From positions 18,460 to 82,459 of the forward strand of contig CAILLM010000002.1 of assembly GCA_903835075.1 (NCBI GenBank): a stretch of DNA of 64,000 nucleotides. Direction: 5' to 3'. The notes under the pieces are model-generated. The model was given only the letters and a program-made list of their open reading frames with translations, did not search any database and was not told the DNA's origin. Position 1 is the stretch's first letter. Each line of letters starts with the position of its first letter. Origin of the DNA: Candidatus Staskawiczbacteria bacterium. GTDB taxonomy: Bacteria > Patescibacteria > Paceibacteria > Paceibacterales > Staskawiczbacteraceae. This document shows positions 32,338 through 39,552 of the stretch, piece by piece. A program made the position numbers and the translations under genes.

Positions 32338-33864
32338 ATGAGCCAAGAAACTTTAGAAAAAATTAAGCAAGCCATTGAAGGTTACAAAGAAAGCACCGAG
32401 TGGGAAGAAATTGGAAAGGTGTCGGAAGTTGGTGATGGTATTGCCAAGGTAACTGGTTTAACAAATGCACAATCACAAGAGGTGCTTGTCATAGAAGCCG
32501 GTGACCAAAAAATTAAGGCAGTTGCTTTGAACCTAGAAGAAGACTCTGTGGGGGTTTTAATTTTGGGTGATGGATCTTTAATAAAATCTGGTCAAACAGT
32601 TAAAAGAACTAAACAAATTCTTTCAATGCCAGTTGGGGAAAGTTTGCTAGGAAGAGTTATTGACCCATTGGGAAACCCCATAGATGGCAAAGGACCAATA
32701 TTCTCTGAGAAGGACAAACCTGTTTTAAGCTTTTTGGAAAATGATGCGCCAAACGTTATTGGCAGAGAAAAAGTTAGTACTCCAATGCACACAGGAATTA
32801 AAGCAATTGACTCAATGATTCCAATTGGACGTGGTCAAAGAGAATTAATTATTGGAGACAGGGGAACCGGAAAAACTGCTGTTGCTTTGGACGTTATAAT
32901 TAACCAAATTCAAGACAACCCCGAAAATCCACCAATTTGTATTTATGTTGCCATTGGACAAAAAGAATCTAAGGTTGCCAAAATTGTTGAAACACTAAAA
33001 CAACACGGAGCAATGCCTTATACAGTTGTTGTTTCAGCAAGTGCCTCTAGCCCTGCAGCATTTTGGTATTTGGCACCGTTTGCAGGTTGCGCAATTGGAG
33101 AATATTTTCGCGATAATAAAAAAGATGCACTTATTGTTTATGATGATTTGTCTAAGCACGCATGGTCTTACAGACAAATTTCTTTACTTTTAAGGAGACC
33201 ACCAGGACGTGAAGCCTATCCTGGAGACGTATTTTATTTACACTCAAGATTATTAGAAAGAGCAGCCAGACTTTCAAAAGAAAAAGGAGGTGGGAGTTTA
33301 ACTGCTTTGCCAATTATTGAAACTCAACTTGGCGATGTTACAGCTTACATTCCAACAAACGTTATTTCAATTACTGACGGACAAATTTATTTGGAATCAG
33401 ATTTGTTTTATCAGGGTACAAGACCAGCTGTTAACATTGGTTTGTCGGTTTCCCGCGTTGGAGGAGATGCTCAAACAAAAGCAATGAAAAAAGTTGCCGG
33501 AAAGTTAAGGCTTGAGTTGGCTCAATTTAGAGAATTGCAAACTTTCGTTCAATTTGCCAGTGACGTTGATGAAGCCACAAAAAAGAGAATTAACAAAGGA
33601 AAGATTGTTACCGAAATTTTAAAGCAAAGTGACTTGGCTCCAATGGCTTTTGAAAAACAAGTTTTGGTTTTGTACGCCGCTTTAAATGATTATTTTGAAA
33701 AGTTTGAGCCAAAACAAATGAAAGAAATTGAGGTAAAATATATTGAATATTTTGAAAATTTACACAAAGACATTGTTGACGAAATAAGAACAGAAAAGAA
33801 AATTAGCGACGAGTTAGAAGAAAAGATAAAGCAAGCTATTGGCAAGTTCGTTGAAGCAAATTAA
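32338..33864 (+). CDS. atpA: ATP synthase F1 subunit alpha
   Basis: Full-length alpha subunit (508 residues) with Walker A GDRGTGKTA, 'DDLSKHAWSYRQISLLLRRPPGREAYPGDVFYLHSRLLERAA' and the Arg-finger segment 'VGLSVSRVGGDAQ' (here NIGLSVSRVGG). The start follows a repeat element by 12 bp, with AAGGA seven bases upstream of the ATG. Confidence 0.97.
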   Translation: MSQETLEKIKQAIEGYKESTEWEEIGKVSEVGDGIAKVTGLTNAQSQEVLVIEAGDQKIKAVALNLEEDSVGVLILGDGSLIKSGQTVKRTKQILSMPVGESLLGRVIDPLGNPIDGKGPIFSEKDKPVLSFLENDAPNVIGREKVSTPMHTGIKAIDSMIPIGRGQRELIIGDRGTGKTAVALDVIINQIQDNPENPPICIYVAIGQKESKVAKIVETLKQHGAMPYTVVVSASASSPAAFWYLAPFAGCAIGEYFRDNKKDALIVYDDLSKHAWSYRQISLLLRRPPGREAYPGDVFYLHSRLLERAARLSKEKGGGSLTALPIIETQLGDVTAYIPTNVISITDGQIYLESDLFYQGTRPAVNIGLSVSRVGGDAQTKAMKKVAGKLRLELAQFRELQTFVQFASDVDEATKKRINKGKIVTEILKQSDLAPMAFEKQVLVLYAALNDYFEKFEPKQMKEIEVKYIEYFENLHKDIVDEIRTEKKISDELEEKIKQAIGKFVEAN

Positions 33865-33871
33865 AAATTTG

Positions 33872-33899
33872 CAAAAAAAATCCCTGTAGTAGTACAGGG
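33872..33899 (-). terminator. Terminator of the antisense pair inside the atp operon
   Basis: CCCTGTA/TACAGGG followed on the minus strand by ATTTTTTTTGC. On the plus strand there is no T-run, so it should not stop atp transcription. Confidence 0.75.
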
Positions 33900-33918
33900 C
33901 ATGCGAGCAGTCATCTGT

Positions 33919-34116
33919 TCAACTGTCAATTTTGTAAGCCACTATTATGGTTGAAAAACCAGCTAACATGGAAGCAAGGCTCGCCACGACTGGTGTCCAA
34001 AAACCAATTTCTGGCCAAAACTTAATTGGTGGATGAATTATAACTGCGAAGATCAGCAATAGAACGCCGGAAAGCCATAATAGCACAACGCCCAAATCGA
34101 TTGTCCAGTGTCTCAT
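33919..34116 (-). CDS. Small two-span membrane protein (65 aa), GC-rich module
   Basis: Two helices (about residues 8-28 and 38-58) are separated by a Pro/Trp-rich turn 'HPPIKFWPEIGFWTP'. Its start overlaps the stop of the upstream 65-residue gene by 4 bp. Both run antisense to the ATP synthase genes that flank them. No family recognised. Confidence 0.6.
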   Translation of the reverse strand: MRHWTIDLGVVLLWLSGVLLLIFAVIIHPPIKFWPEIGFWTPVVASLASMLAGFSTIIVAYKIDS

Positions 34117-34310
34117 GACTTTGTCCTTCTAGTAATTTCTAATGCCCAAAGGAAGGAATATCCCAAAGAAAATCCGACTGAGTCTATTACCATTGATTCA
34201 GTGTTGAATGGCATTTTGAATAACAGTCGAATTATTACCAGGATTAAGAAGCCCAAAATAGCTAGTGGCAGGGTTAAATTTAACAGCCACCATTTCAAAA
34301 AAGTTTTCAT
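34113..34310 (-). CDS. Small two-span membrane protein (65 aa), GC-rich module
   Basis: Begins MKTFLKWWLLNLTLPLAILG, with a second hydrophobic helix near 42-56 and a basic end (ITRRTKS). It is the promoter-proximal member of the antisense pair between atpA and atpG. It has no Shine-Dalgarno; CCTCC precedes the ATG, which is the wrong polarity. Function unknown. Confidence 0.55.
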   Translation of the reverse strand: MKTFLKWWLLNLTLPLAILGFLILVIIRLLFKMPFNTESMVIDSVGFSLGYSFLWALEITRRTKS

Positions 34311-34362
34311 AGCGTTTCAGGAGGTTTGATTAACAAGGAGCTACGAGCTCTCGTATAAAAAT

Positions 34363-34389
34363 ATTATAACTATTATAAAAAATTGTCAA
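34363..34389 (-). promoter_or_regulatory. Minus-strand promoter of the antisense pair
   Basis: TTGACA, 15-bp spacer, TATAAT on the minus strand. A second TATAAT overlaps the spacer. Confidence 0.55.
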
Positions 34390-34400
34390 GAATAATAACA

Positions 34401-34491
34401 GCGATACCAATCTACGAATATACATACCAATTATACGAATACGGAAATTATTAGTATCATTGGTATGCGATTAGTATATAATTAGTATCGC
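34401..34491 (+). repeat. 91-bp imperfect inverted-repeat element before atpG
   Basis: Second copy of the element at 32241. It begins with the same 20 bases (GCGATACCAATCTACGAATA) and ends with the same ATTAGTATCGC. The middle differs by small substitutions and a short length change. Confidence 0.75.
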
Positions 34492-34505
34492 TTTCAGCGA
34501 AGCAC

Positions 34506-35480
34506 ATGGAATCACCACAGAACATAAAGAAAAGACTGAGGTCAGTCAATAATATAAACAAAATTACTAAGGCCATGGAAATGGTTGCGGCTACTAAAAT
34601 GCGTAAATCGCAGGAAATAGCCCTAGCCAGCAGGCCTTATGCTTTTGCGGCACTTGATTTTTTGGCAACAGTTTCCAACTTAGATTCGGCAAAATTGCCA
34701 GAATTGTTTCACGATAGGACAAAAAATCCTTCGACAAGCTCAGGACCGCGGGTTTTATTTGTTTTGGTGTCTTCTGACAAGGGCTTGGCGGGAGCATTTA
34801 ACAGTTCGGTTTTTAGAAAATTCGCCGCCCATTTTGAAAAATGGGCGAGCCTCGCCCCAAAGGGGCGGGAGGAGCAATTGTTTGTCGCGATTGGTGAAAA
34901 AGCAAATCAGTATTTATCAAAAAAGGGTTACAACGTTGTAAAAAAATTTACAGCAGTTGGCGACCATACCACAGTAGAGCAAGTTAAGCCAATCGCTGAT
35001 TTTATTGTTGAAGGTTTTTTGGCGGAAAGCTGGGACAGGGTAGTTGTTGTTTCAACACATTTTAGAAGTGCATTAAAACAAGAACCGCACGTACGCACAA
35101 TCTTGCCTATTGATTTTGATCATATTGCAGAAACAATAAAAGAAATTATTCCCGAGCGCGGAAAATTTGCTGATTTGATAAAAGAACAAAACATAAGTTT
35201 TATACCAAGCAAAACCGATTCAAGGGATTATTTAATAGAACCGTCGGCAGAAGAAGTTTTAAATAATTTGGCAAAGCATTTATTTTTTATGCAAATGTAC
35301 CATATAATTTTAGAAGCAAACGCATCCGAACATTCCGCCCGCAGAATGGCCATGAAAACAGCTTCTGACAACGCAAAAGATTTAGGAGACAGATTAAATT
35401 TACAATATAATAAATCAAGACAGTCGAGAATAACTACAGAAATTAGTGAAATCTCGGCGGGTGCTGAGGCATTAAGTTAA
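34506..35480 (+). CDS. atpG: ATP synthase F1 subunit gamma
   Basis: The N-terminal 'KKRLRSVNNINKITKAMEMVAATKMRKSQ' and C-terminal 'EHSARRMAMKTASDNAKDLGDRLNLQYNKSRQSRITTEISEI' are the paired rotor helices of gamma. The central domain carries two repeat-derived inserts: 'NPSTSSGPR' before the 'LFVLVSSDKGLAGAFN' strand and 'SLAPKGREE' further on. At 324 residues it is longer than the usual 285-290, in line with the inserts. Separated from atpA by the antisense gene pair. Confidence 0.95.
   Translation: MESPQNIKKRLRSVNNINKITKAMEMVAATKMRKSQEIALASRPYAFAALDFLATVSNLDSAKLPELFHDRTKNPSTSSGPRVLFVLVSSDKGLAGAFNSSVFRKFAAHFEKWASLAPKGREEQLFVAIGEKANQYLSKKGYNVVKKFTAVGDHTTVEQVKPIADFIVEGFLAESWDRVVVVSTHFRSALKQEPHVRTILPIDFDHIAETIKEIIPERGKFADLIKEQNISFIPSKTDSRDYLIEPSAEEVLNNLAKHLFFMQMYHIILEANASEHSARRMAMKTASDNAKDLGDRLNLQYNKSRQSRITTEISEISAGAEALS
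34728..34745. repeat. CTTCGACAAGCTCAGG repeat inside atpG
   Basis: CCTTCGACAAGCTCAGGA, translated in frame as 'PSTSSG'. Confidence 0.75.
34827..34872. repeat. Two hairpins inside atpG
   Basis: GCCCATTTT/AAAATGGGC is followed by CCTCGCCCC/GGGGCGGGAGG. The second encodes the extra 'SLAPKGREE' segment. Confidence 0.55.
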
Positions 35481-35500
35481 AAAGTAAATAAAATAATATT

Positions 35501-36871
35501 ATGCAAAAAGGAAAAATTATACAAATAATTGGGCCGGTGGTAGATGTAGAGTTTGAGGAAGGAGCAGTTCTTCCACCAATTTACACTGCTTTAAAAATTA
35601 AGGGGCCAAAGGGAGATGTTATTTTGGAGGTTGTAAAACACTTAGACTTAACAAAAATTAAGGCTATTTCCATGCACTCAACCGACGGCTTGCAAAGAGG
35701 CGAAGAGGTTGAAGATTTGGAAAGGCAAATCGAAGTTCCTGTTGGGCAGGAGGTTTTAGGAAACTTGTTTAACGTAATTGGTGAGCCACTAAATAAAACA
35801 GATGTTAAATTTAAAAAACATTGGGCCATTCACAGAAATCCACCATCTTTTACCGACCAAGCTACAAAAACTGAAGTTTTTGAAACCGGAATTAAAGTTG
35901 TTGACTTAATTGCTCCATTTATTAAAGGAGGAAAAATTGGTTTGTTTGGAGGAGCTGGTGTTGGAAAAACAGTTTTCTTACAAGAGCTAATTAGAAACGT
36001 TGCCGAAGAATCCGGCGGAGCTTCTGTGTTTGCAGGGGTTGGAGAAAGAACCAGAGAGGGAAATGATTTGTATCGCGAAATGACAGACTCTGGAGTTATA
36101 AATAAAACAGCCTTGGTATTTGGACAAATGAATGAAGTTCCGGGAGCTAGAGCAAGAGTTGCTTTAAGTGCTTTAACAATGGCTGAATATTTTCGTGATG
36201 AAGAGAAGAAAAACGTTTTGCTTTTTATTGATAATATTTTTAGATTTTCACAAGCAGGTTCAGAAGTTTCAACACTTTTGGGACGTATGCCTTCGGCCGT
36301 GGGTTATCAGCCTACATTGGCCTCTGAAATGGCTGAATTGCAAGAAAGAATTACCAGTACCAAAAATGGTTCTATCACCTCTGTGCAGGCAATTTACGTT
36401 CCTGCTGACGACATTACAGACCCAGCACCAGCCACAACATTTTCTCATCTAGATTCAACAATTGTGTTGTCTCGTGCATTAACAGAAATTGGAATTTATC
36501 CGGCAGTTGACCCATTGGCTTCAACTTCAACAGCTTTAGACCCAAAAATTGTTGGTGAAAAACATTACGAAACTGCTCGAGGGGTTCAAGCTGCTTTGCA
36601 AAAATACCGTGATTTGCAAGATATTATTGCAATTTTGGGAATTGAAGAATTGTCAGACGAAGATAAAAAAATTGTTGGACGCGCCAGAAAAATTCAAAGA
36701 TTTTTGTCACAGCCATTTTTCGTTGCCGAAACATTTACCGGCAGGCCTGGAAAATTTTGTAAACTTGAAGACACAATAAGAGGTTTTGCTGAAATTTTGG
36801 AAGGAAAACACGACGAAGTTCCTGAAGAAAACTTCTACTTAAAAGGAAGTATTGACGAAATAAATCAATAA
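35501..36871 (+). CDS. atpD: ATP synthase F1 subunit beta
   Basis: Catalytic subunit, 456 residues, with Walker A GGAGVGKTV, the catalytic Glu in 'GERTREGNDLYREM', 'NEVPGARARVALSALTMAEYFRD', and 'LLFIDNIFRFSQAGSEVS'. The last base of its stop is the first base of the atpC start (TAATG). Confidence 0.98.
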   Translation: MQKGKIIQIIGPVVDVEFEEGAVLPPIYTALKIKGPKGDVILEVVKHLDLTKIKAISMHSTDGLQRGEEVEDLERQIEVPVGQEVLGNLFNVIGEPLNKTDVKFKKHWAIHRNPPSFTDQATKTEVFETGIKVVDLIAPFIKGGKIGLFGGAGVGKTVFLQELIRNVAEESGGASVFAGVGERTREGNDLYREMTDSGVINKTALVFGQMNEVPGARARVALSALTMAEYFRDEEKKNVLLFIDNIFRFSQAGSEVSTLLGRMPSAVGYQPTLASEMAELQERITSTKNGSITSVQAIYVPADDITDPAPATTFSHLDSTIVLSRALTEIGIYPAVDPLASTSTALDPKIVGEKHYETARGVQAALQKYRDLQDIIAILGIEELSDEDKKIVGRARKIQRFLSQPFFVAETFTGRPGKFCKLEDTIRGFAEILEGKHDEVPEENFYLKGSIDEINQ

Positions 36872-37113
36872 TGAAATTATCAATTTACTCATTAAAAAAT
36901 ATTTTATTTCAGGGCGAGGCCTCGCTTTTAAATTGCCAAACAATGGCTGGGGAAATTACTGTTTTAGATAGACACGAGGCCTTAATTAGCGTTTTAACAG
37001 CTGGCATAATTAGAATTGTTGATAAAGACAAGAAGGAACAATTTTTTCCCATAACATCGGGATTTTTGGAAGTTAAACCCGATAGCGATGTGAGGTGTAT
37101 TGTTGAACAATAG
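36871..37113 (+). CDS. atpC: ATP synthase F1 subunit epsilon, beta-sandwich domain only
   Basis: An 80-residue protein covering the N-terminal beta-sandwich ('GEASLLNCQTMAGEITVLDRHEALISVLTAGIIRI'). The C-terminal helical hairpin, which in longer epsilon subunits can inhibit ATP hydrolysis, is absent. Last gene of the operon. Confidence 0.9.
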   Translation: MKLSIYSLKNILFQGEASLLNCQTMAGEITVLDRHEALISVLTAGIIRIVDKDKKEQFFPITSGFLEVKPDSDVRCIVEQ

Positions 37114-37127
37114 AATTTTAAAAGCCG

Positions 37128-37178
37128 TGCTGAGCTCGTCGAAGTACGGCTTTTTGCTTGTCCTGAGCCTGCCGAATG
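37128..37178. repeat. Dispersed CTGAGC...CGAAG repeat pair, intergenic
   Basis: GCCGTGCTGAGCTCGTCGAA and CTTGTCCTGAGCCTGCCGAA lie side by side after atpC. Same family as the intragenic copies. The first also forms a GCCGT/ACGGC stem that could end atp transcription. Confidence 0.7.
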
Positions 37179-37284
37179 GGTTGCAAAAAAAATAAAATGT
37201 GGTAAATTATATTTATCCGCTCAAGCGAATTGAATCGGACAGCATTTTTACAACAGAATAATGGAAAAACCGGAGGAGAAATAA

Positions 37285-37551
37285 ATGACACAAGGATTTA
37301 TTGATTACGTGGTGGGTCGCGTGCGAGTTGATTTTGAAAAATCTGCTAATGGGGATGATTTTTTGCATATGCTCAAATTTGATGTAGGCATAGTACGAGT
37401 ATGTATCGCTAGGTTTATTAATGTGTGGGCAGTTGATTATATGAATATTTCAGGGGAAGTGGCTCGTTATAATTTCATCGAAGATTCGGCAATTTTGTTG
37501 TCGGCCGTACAAGCCAATTTTTCCGAGGAATTGGCTAAAATCAATGAATAA
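37285..37551 (+). CDS. Hypothetical protein (88 aa), member 1 of a tandem paralogue trio
   Basis: Soluble and helical. A strong Shine-Dalgarno GGAGGAG lies six bases before the ATG. The pattern 'FIDYVVGRV ... ARFINVWAVD ... YNFIEDSAILLSAVQANFSEELAKI' aligns along its length with the two genes that follow. No known family. First gene of a three-gene unit ending in a terminator at 38199. Confidence 0.6.
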   Translation: MTQGFIDYVVGRVRVDFEKSANGDDFLHMLKFDVGIVRVCIARFINVWAVDYMNISGEVARYNFIEDSAILLSAVQANFSEELAKINE

Positions 37552-37568
37552 CGAAAGGAAAATAAGAA

Positions 37569-37913
37569 ATGAAAATAAAAACATGGTTAGGAGTTTTGAT
37601 TTTTTGGAGAGGCAAACAGCCTAAGCCGTCACTGAATGAAAAGTTCATAGAATGGATGATTGCCAGAATAGAAGAGGCCTCGCTGGTGATAAGGACAGAA
37701 GTTTTGAGAATGGTAAAATATCACCCAATTTTGTCTGGCAATATACTCTCTGGCAACCTGCTTAGATGGCGAACGCAATTTTTAGAAGACGCCCGCATAG
37801 AAGACGTGGCAATTTTTAATGATCCTCATGATGCCAGGGAGTTGGTGAAGGCTATCAAAGCTCGCTTCTCTAAAGAAATATCAGCCATTGATATGGTTGT
37901 TCCTGCAACATGA
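37569..37913 (+). CDS. Hypothetical protein (114 aa), member 2 of the trio
   Basis: Has an extra N-terminal hydrophobic segment (MKIKTWLGVLIFW) before the shared part 'KFIEWMIARIEE ... GNLLRWRTQF ... IFNDPHDARELVKAIKARFSKEISAI'. The conserved N-terminus of its siblings thus follows a possible short anchor. Its last codons overlap the next start by 4 bp (ATGA). Function unknown. Confidence 0.6.
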   Translation: MKIKTWLGVLIFWRGKQPKPSLNEKFIEWMIARIEEASLVIRTEVLRMVKYHPILSGNILSGNLLRWRTQFLEDARIEDVAIFNDPHDARELVKAIKARFSKEISAIDMVVPAT

Positions 37914-38155
37914 ATGCAGATTTTAAAAATTGGCTTTTAGATAATTTAGGGCCTTCGGTTCTTGATGGTTTTAGAAATAATCCCAAAGGTACGCGAGCAT
38001 TTATAACTGGTCATCTGAGAAATTGGATGTATCAGTGGGCTTTGCAAACCAAACCCAAGGTTGAAATTGTTCCTGATTTCAATAAACATCCCGAAGAGTT
38101 AGAGAGATTTTTTCAAAAGCACCTGGAGGGAGAGTTGGTTAAAGCTTCTGAATAA
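37910..38155 (+). CDS. Hypothetical protein (81 aa), member 3 of the trio
   Basis: Shares 'DFKNWLLDNLGPS ... GHLRNWMYQW ... PDFNKHPEELERFFQKHLEGELVKA' with the two preceding proteins. Translationally coupled to member 2. Soluble, no motif of known function. Confidence 0.6.
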   Translation: MNADFKNWLLDNLGPSVLDGFRNNPKGTRAFITGHLRNWMYQWALQTKPKVEIVPDFNKHPEELERFFQKHLEGELVKASE

Positions 38156-38172
38156 TGAAGCTCCAACCTCAC

Positions 38173-38199
38173 AAAGCAACTACGGTTGCTTCTTTTTTT
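38173..38199 (+). terminator. Terminator of the paralogue trio
   Basis: AAGCAAC/GTTGCTT followed by CTTTTTTTA. Confidence 0.85.
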
Positions 38200-38220
38200 A
38201 CATAATATTATAATAGAATA

Positions 38221-38763
38221 ATGACTTGGGAAATTTTATACAACGCATTGGGAATAAAAGACTTTATTTATTTTATTTCTTCTTCGCAAATACAAGACAT
38301 GCTTTTTCCGGTAAAGCTGGTGTTTGTTTTGTGCTCAGCTTTATTTTTAATATTAGTAGTATATTTTATGCTGAATTCTTCGTGGCTTCAGTATAAATTT
38401 TTAGAAGATGTGACAGAGTTTTTTTCATGGCAGGCTTTTGGTCAAAGAGAAATGTCTAAGCAGTGGTCAAAAATTAAAAAAAGAACTGATTCTGGGGCAG
38501 AATCAGATTATAAGTTGGCAATAATTGATGCAGACGATTTTCTATTAGAAGTTTTAGATAACAGGGGTTATGATGGTGATAGTTTTGAATCAGGTATCAA
38601 AGATGCGGGCAGATTAATAGCTCCAATTTTAGATGATTTATTGCATGCGCATGACGTAAGAAATTCTATAGTATATAATCCGGATTATAAATTATCAGTT
38701 GTTGATGCTAAAAAAATATTAGAAACCTATGAAGCTGCTGCCAATGGAATAGGGCTAGGCTAA
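38221..38763 (+). CDS. Hypothetical membrane-anchored protein (180 aa)
   Basis: One hydrophobic helix near residues 30-50 (VKLVFVLCSALFLILVVYFML) is followed by a soluble domain with 'YKLAIIDADDFLLEVLDNRGYDGDSFESGIKDAG' and 'LLHAHDVRNSIVYNPDYKLSVVDAKKILETYEAA'. I have met this pattern in Parcubacteria-type genomes as a conserved hypothetical. The His-x-x-Arg-Asn segment resembles a HEPN-like 'RN' motif, but the similarity is too short to claim. Monocistronic with terminator. Confidence 0.7.
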   Translation: MTWEILYNALGIKDFIYFISSSQIQDMLFPVKLVFVLCSALFLILVVYFMLNSSWLQYKFLEDVTEFFSWQAFGQREMSKQWSKIKKRTDSGAESDYKLAIIDADDFLLEVLDNRGYDGDSFESGIKDAGRLIAPILDDLLHAHDVRNSIVYNPDYKLSVVDAKKILETYEAAANGIGLG

Positions 38764-38771
38764 AAATAAAC

Positions 38772-38803
38772 AAAAAATCTCGCCTTTAAAAGCGAGTTTT
38801 TTT
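38772..38803 (+). terminator. Terminator
   Basis: AAAAATCTCGC/GCGAGTTTTTTT. Confidence 0.85.
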
Positions 38804-38812
38804 ATGTTATAT

Positions 38813-38911
38813 TTATTTTAGAACTGGAGCAATTAAAAATAACACAGTGCCTAATGCCACTAAGCTTATTAATATTGTCCAAGTAATTTTAAATAATGTT
38901 TTTCTTTTCAT
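38813..38911 (-). CDS. 32-residue single-span membrane protein
   Basis: MKRKTLFKITW is followed by a helix ILISLVALGTVLFLIAPVLK up to the stop. The positive N-terminus and single span fit a small inner-membrane protein with its N-terminus in the cytoplasm. It is divergent from the FtsB-like gene; only 6 bp separate the two start codons. I recall similar microproteins in related genomes but no function. Confidence 0.5.
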   Translation of the reverse strand: MKRKTLFKITWTILISLVALGTVLFLIAPVLK

Positions 38912-38917
38912 AAATTA

Positions 38918-39325
38918 ATGGTATCTGATTTTAATAAAAAAGGGAATAGCAAATTCTTTAATAACAATCTTTTGTATAAAATAGGCGGGGTTTTTATTTT
39001 ATTTTTTATTGTTTTTATGGTTTTTGAAGATATAAAAATATATAATAAAAAACAAGAATTAATTTCTCAGATAAACATTTATAAAAAACAAATTGAAGAG
39101 TTAAAAAATAGTAGTAAAAATTTGCAAAATGAAATTGCAAATTCAGATAGTGTGGATTATTTGGAAAAATTAGGTTATGAGCAATTTGGTCAAACCAAGC
39201 CAGGTGAAACAGAATATATGTTTGTAAAAACCCCCAAAAAACCCGAAGGTTATGTTGTGTCCAAAAATCCATGGGAAGTTTTTACTGCTTGGTTTTCTGG
39301 CATATGGTCTAAACCTAAAAATTAG
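38918..39325 (+). CDS. FtsB/DivIC-type septum formation initiator protein
   Basis: A short basic N-terminus, one membrane helix at about 25-41 (YKIGGVFILFFIVFMVF), a coiled coil (KKQELISQINIYKKQIEELKNSSKNLQNEIA), then 'YLEKLGYEQFGQTKPGETEYMFVK', the typical FtsB/DivIC end. It participates in divisome assembly with FtsL/FtsQ. ftsEX is encoded 5 kb downstream. Confidence 0.85.
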   Translation: MVSDFNKKGNSKFFNNNLLYKIGGVFILFFIVFMVFEDIKIYNKKQELISQINIYKKQIEELKNSSKNLQNEIANSDSVDYLEKLGYEQFGQTKPGETEYMFVKTPKKPEGYVVSKNPWEVFTAWFSGIWSKPKN

Positions 39326-39362
39326 TGTATTATTGTTTACACTGAGGCCGTAAGGCAAAAGT

Positions 39363-39436
39363 GCGAGAGTGGTTCAATGGTAGAACGTATCCTTCCCAAG
39401 GATAAGACGCGGGTTCGATTCCCGTCTTTCGCTCCA
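39363..39436 (+). tRNA. tRNA-Gly(CCC)
   Basis: Acceptor GCGAGAG/CTTTCGC with one G-T pair, anticodon stem TATCC/GGATA, loop TTCCCAA, T-arm GGGTTCGATTCCC, encoded CCA. Confidence 0.95.
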
Positions 39437-39442
39437 TTTTTC

Positions 39443-39518
39443 GCCACCTTAGCTCAGTTGGTAGAGCAACGCTTTCGTAAAGCGTGGGTCCGCAGTTCGA
39501 TTCTGCGAGGTGGCTCCA
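39443..39518 (+). tRNA. tRNA-Thr(CGT)
   Basis: Acceptor GCCACCT/AGGTGGC, D-arm AGCTCAGTTGGTAGAGC, anticodon stem ACGCT/AGCGT with loop TTCGTAA, encoded CCA. Six bases behind tRNA-Gly. Confidence 0.95.
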
Positions 39519-39522
39519 AAAA

Positions 39523-39546
39523 TCAGGTTAACCATGGTTAACCTGA
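39523..39546. promoter_or_regulatory. Perfect 24-bp palindrome before the first Cys-rich paralogue
   Basis: Half-site TCAGGTTAACCA and its exact complement, ending 7 bp before the ATG at 39553. It could be an operator or a translation-blocking hairpin. Confidence 0.6.
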
Positions 39547-39552
39547 AATATT

